Source of the DNA: Halanaerobium sp.
GTDB taxonomy: Bacteria; Bacillota; Halanaerobiia; Halanaerobiales; Halanaerobiaceae
NCBI GenBank assembly: GCA_003070825.1
Contig: QBLP01000121.1
Span: 1-5,900 of the forward strand
Direction of reading: 5' to 3'
DNA: 5,900 nucleotides
Of this stretch, positions 4,907 to 5,900 are shown piece after piece (positions within the stretch are counted from its first letter, which is position 1; the number at the start of each line of letters is the position of its first letter). The notes beneath the pieces were generated by a model. It made no database searches, was not told the origin of the DNA, and saw nothing but the letters and a program-made list of their open reading frames with translations. The position numbers and the translations under genes were made by a program.

Positions 4907-5900
4907 ATGCTACAGAAAATTGCTGATACAGTCCGGGCACTTTCGGCTGATGCGGTTGAATCTGCGGGCTCAGGTCATGCCGGGATGCCGCTGGGCTGTG
5001 CAGAAATTGGTGCTTATTTATTTGCAAAAGAGATCAAATATAATCCAGAAGCTCCAGATTGGTTCAATAGAGATCGGCTGGTTTTATCTGCCGGACATGG
5101 ATCTATCTGGCTTTATTCACTGCTTCATCTTGCCGGTTATGATCTCAGTCTTGAAGATCTAAAGCAGTATAGGAGGTTTCAATCTAAAACTCCCGGACAT
5201 CCGGAATATAAAGTTACACCTGGAGTTGAAATGACAACTGGTCCTCTGGGTCAGGGATTTGCTCATGCAGTAGGAATGGCACTGGCTGAAGAAATTTTAG
5301 CCAAAAAATATAATAAAAAAAATTACAATTTAGTTGACCATTATACTTATGTTGTTGCCGGTGATGGTGATTTAATGGAAGGCATTAGTTATGAAGCTGC
5401 TTCTCTGGCTGGAAGTCTGGAGCTTGATAAACTGATAGTCATCTATGATCATAATCAGGTTTCAATTGATGGTCCAACCGACATAACTTTTATAGACGAT
5501 ATTAAAAAAAGGTTTTCTTCTGCTAACTGGCAGGTGATTTCGGCTATAGACGGCAGCAGTTTTTCCGATTTAGAGTCAGCTTTTAAGAAGGCTAAAGAAG
5601 AGAAGCAGCGGCCAACTATAATAATTGCAGATACAGTAATTGCAAAAGGAATAGCAGCCAAAGAAGGTGACAGCTCAGCCCATGCTTCTCCTCTGGGAAA
5701 AGAAGAAATAATTAAAATGAAGAAAAAAGCCGGTCTGCCTACAGAAGAGTTTGAAGTTCCGACAGCAGTTTATGATTATTTTAAAGCACATATTTCTGAT
5801 TGCAAAAGTCGATTTGCTGAATGGCAGGAAATAAAAAGCGATTATGCGATTAAATTTGACAGAGATTATCAGGAATTTAAATCAGGAATTGAACTTAAAG
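4907..5900 (+). CDS. tkt: Transketolase, N-terminal half (continues beyond the window)
   Basis: The frame stays open for 331 codons to the right edge. Transketolase is a cytoplasmic, thiamine diphosphate (ThDP) and metal dependent enzyme that moves two-carbon ketol units between sugar phosphates of the pentose phosphate pathway. The visible part is the ThDP pyrophosphate-binding domain plus the start of the linker. Motifs: SGHAGMPLG (22-30, His24), SAGHGS (61-66, His64), SKTPGHPE (93-100, His98), GPLGQG (112-117), GDGDLMEG (152-159, metal ligand Asp153 and Glu158), DHNQVSIDG (181-189, Asn183) and His259 in the AHASPLG segment. Each lies two positions before its E. coli TktA counterpart. The sequence continues smoothly past residue 280 into the TktA-like linker, so a full-length protein of about 650 residues is expected, not a split transketolase. 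GGGAGTG (4894-4900) is the ribosome site, 6 bases before ATG. It follows HPr by 13 bases. Confidence 0.94.
   Translation, partial: MLQKIADTVRALSADAVESAGSGHAGMPLGCAEIGAYLFAKEIKYNPEAPDWFNRDRLVLSAGHGSIWLYSLLHLAGYDLSLEDLKQYRRFQSKTPGHPEYKVTPGVEMTTGPLGQGFAHAVGMALAEEILAKKYNKKNYNLVDHYTYVVAGDGDLMEGISYEAASLAGSLELDKLIVIYDHNQVSIDGPTDITFIDDIKKRFSSANWQVISAIDGSSFSDLESAFKKAKEEKQRPTIIIADTVIAKGIAAKEGDSSAHASPLGKEEIIKMKKKAGLPTEEFEVPTAVYDYFKAHISDCKSRFAEWQEIKSDYAIKFDRDYQEFKSGIELK

Noticed and set aside
4907..5900. Split transketolase (separate N-terminal subunit gene).
   Set aside because: Split N-terminal subunits end near residue 270-280; this frame stays open and resembles the full-length linker up to residue 331 at the window edge.

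Overview
The window is one end of a sugar phosphotransferase (PTS) operon from an AT-rich, low-GC Gram-positive type genome. Strong AGGAGG-type ribosome sites, a TTG start, frequent AGA/ATA codons, an HPr that carries both the catalytic His and the regulatory Ser, and a MtlR-like PRD regulator all point to Bacillota. A clostridial or Halanaerobiales-like host is my best guess, but the sequence alone does not fix it. All genes read on the + strand; I found no credible gene on the - strand, no RNA gene, no mobile element and no CRISPR array.

Layout. Bases 1-213 are non-coding: an intrinsic terminator of something further left (33-83), then a sigma-A type promoter (TTGCCA at 138-143, TATAAT at 162-167) whose spacer holds an imperfect inverted repeat. 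The genes follow: a free-standing EIIA (214-669, TTG start), an ascorbate-class EIIB (741-1010), a UlaA-family EIIC (1026-2303), a 740-residue PRD regulator with its own EIIB-like and EIIA domains (2305-4527), an HPr (4624-4893), and the first 331 codons of a transketolase that runs off the right end (4907 to beyond 5900). Gaps are 71, 15, 1, 96 and 13 bases, so one polycistronic unit is likely. A stem-loop sits in the 96-base gap before HPr.

How it works together. Enzyme I (not in the window) would phosphorylate HPr on His16. HPr passes the phosphate to EIIA His66, then to EIIB Cys7, and EIIB phosphorylates the sugar as EIIC moves it inwards. The same phosphate flow can mark the regulator on its PRD histidines, on Cys432 and on His657, so that it senses both general PTS energy and the use of this transporter. 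Transketolase would feed a resulting pentose or ketose phosphate into the non-oxidative pentose phosphate pathway.

Main open point. The transporter belongs to the ascorbate (UlaA) class, yet none of the ascorbate-6-phosphate breakdown genes (ulaG, ulaD, ulaE, ulaF) is seen here, and transketolase is present instead. The substrate may therefore be a pentose, pentitol or related sugar rather than ascorbate; this is inference.
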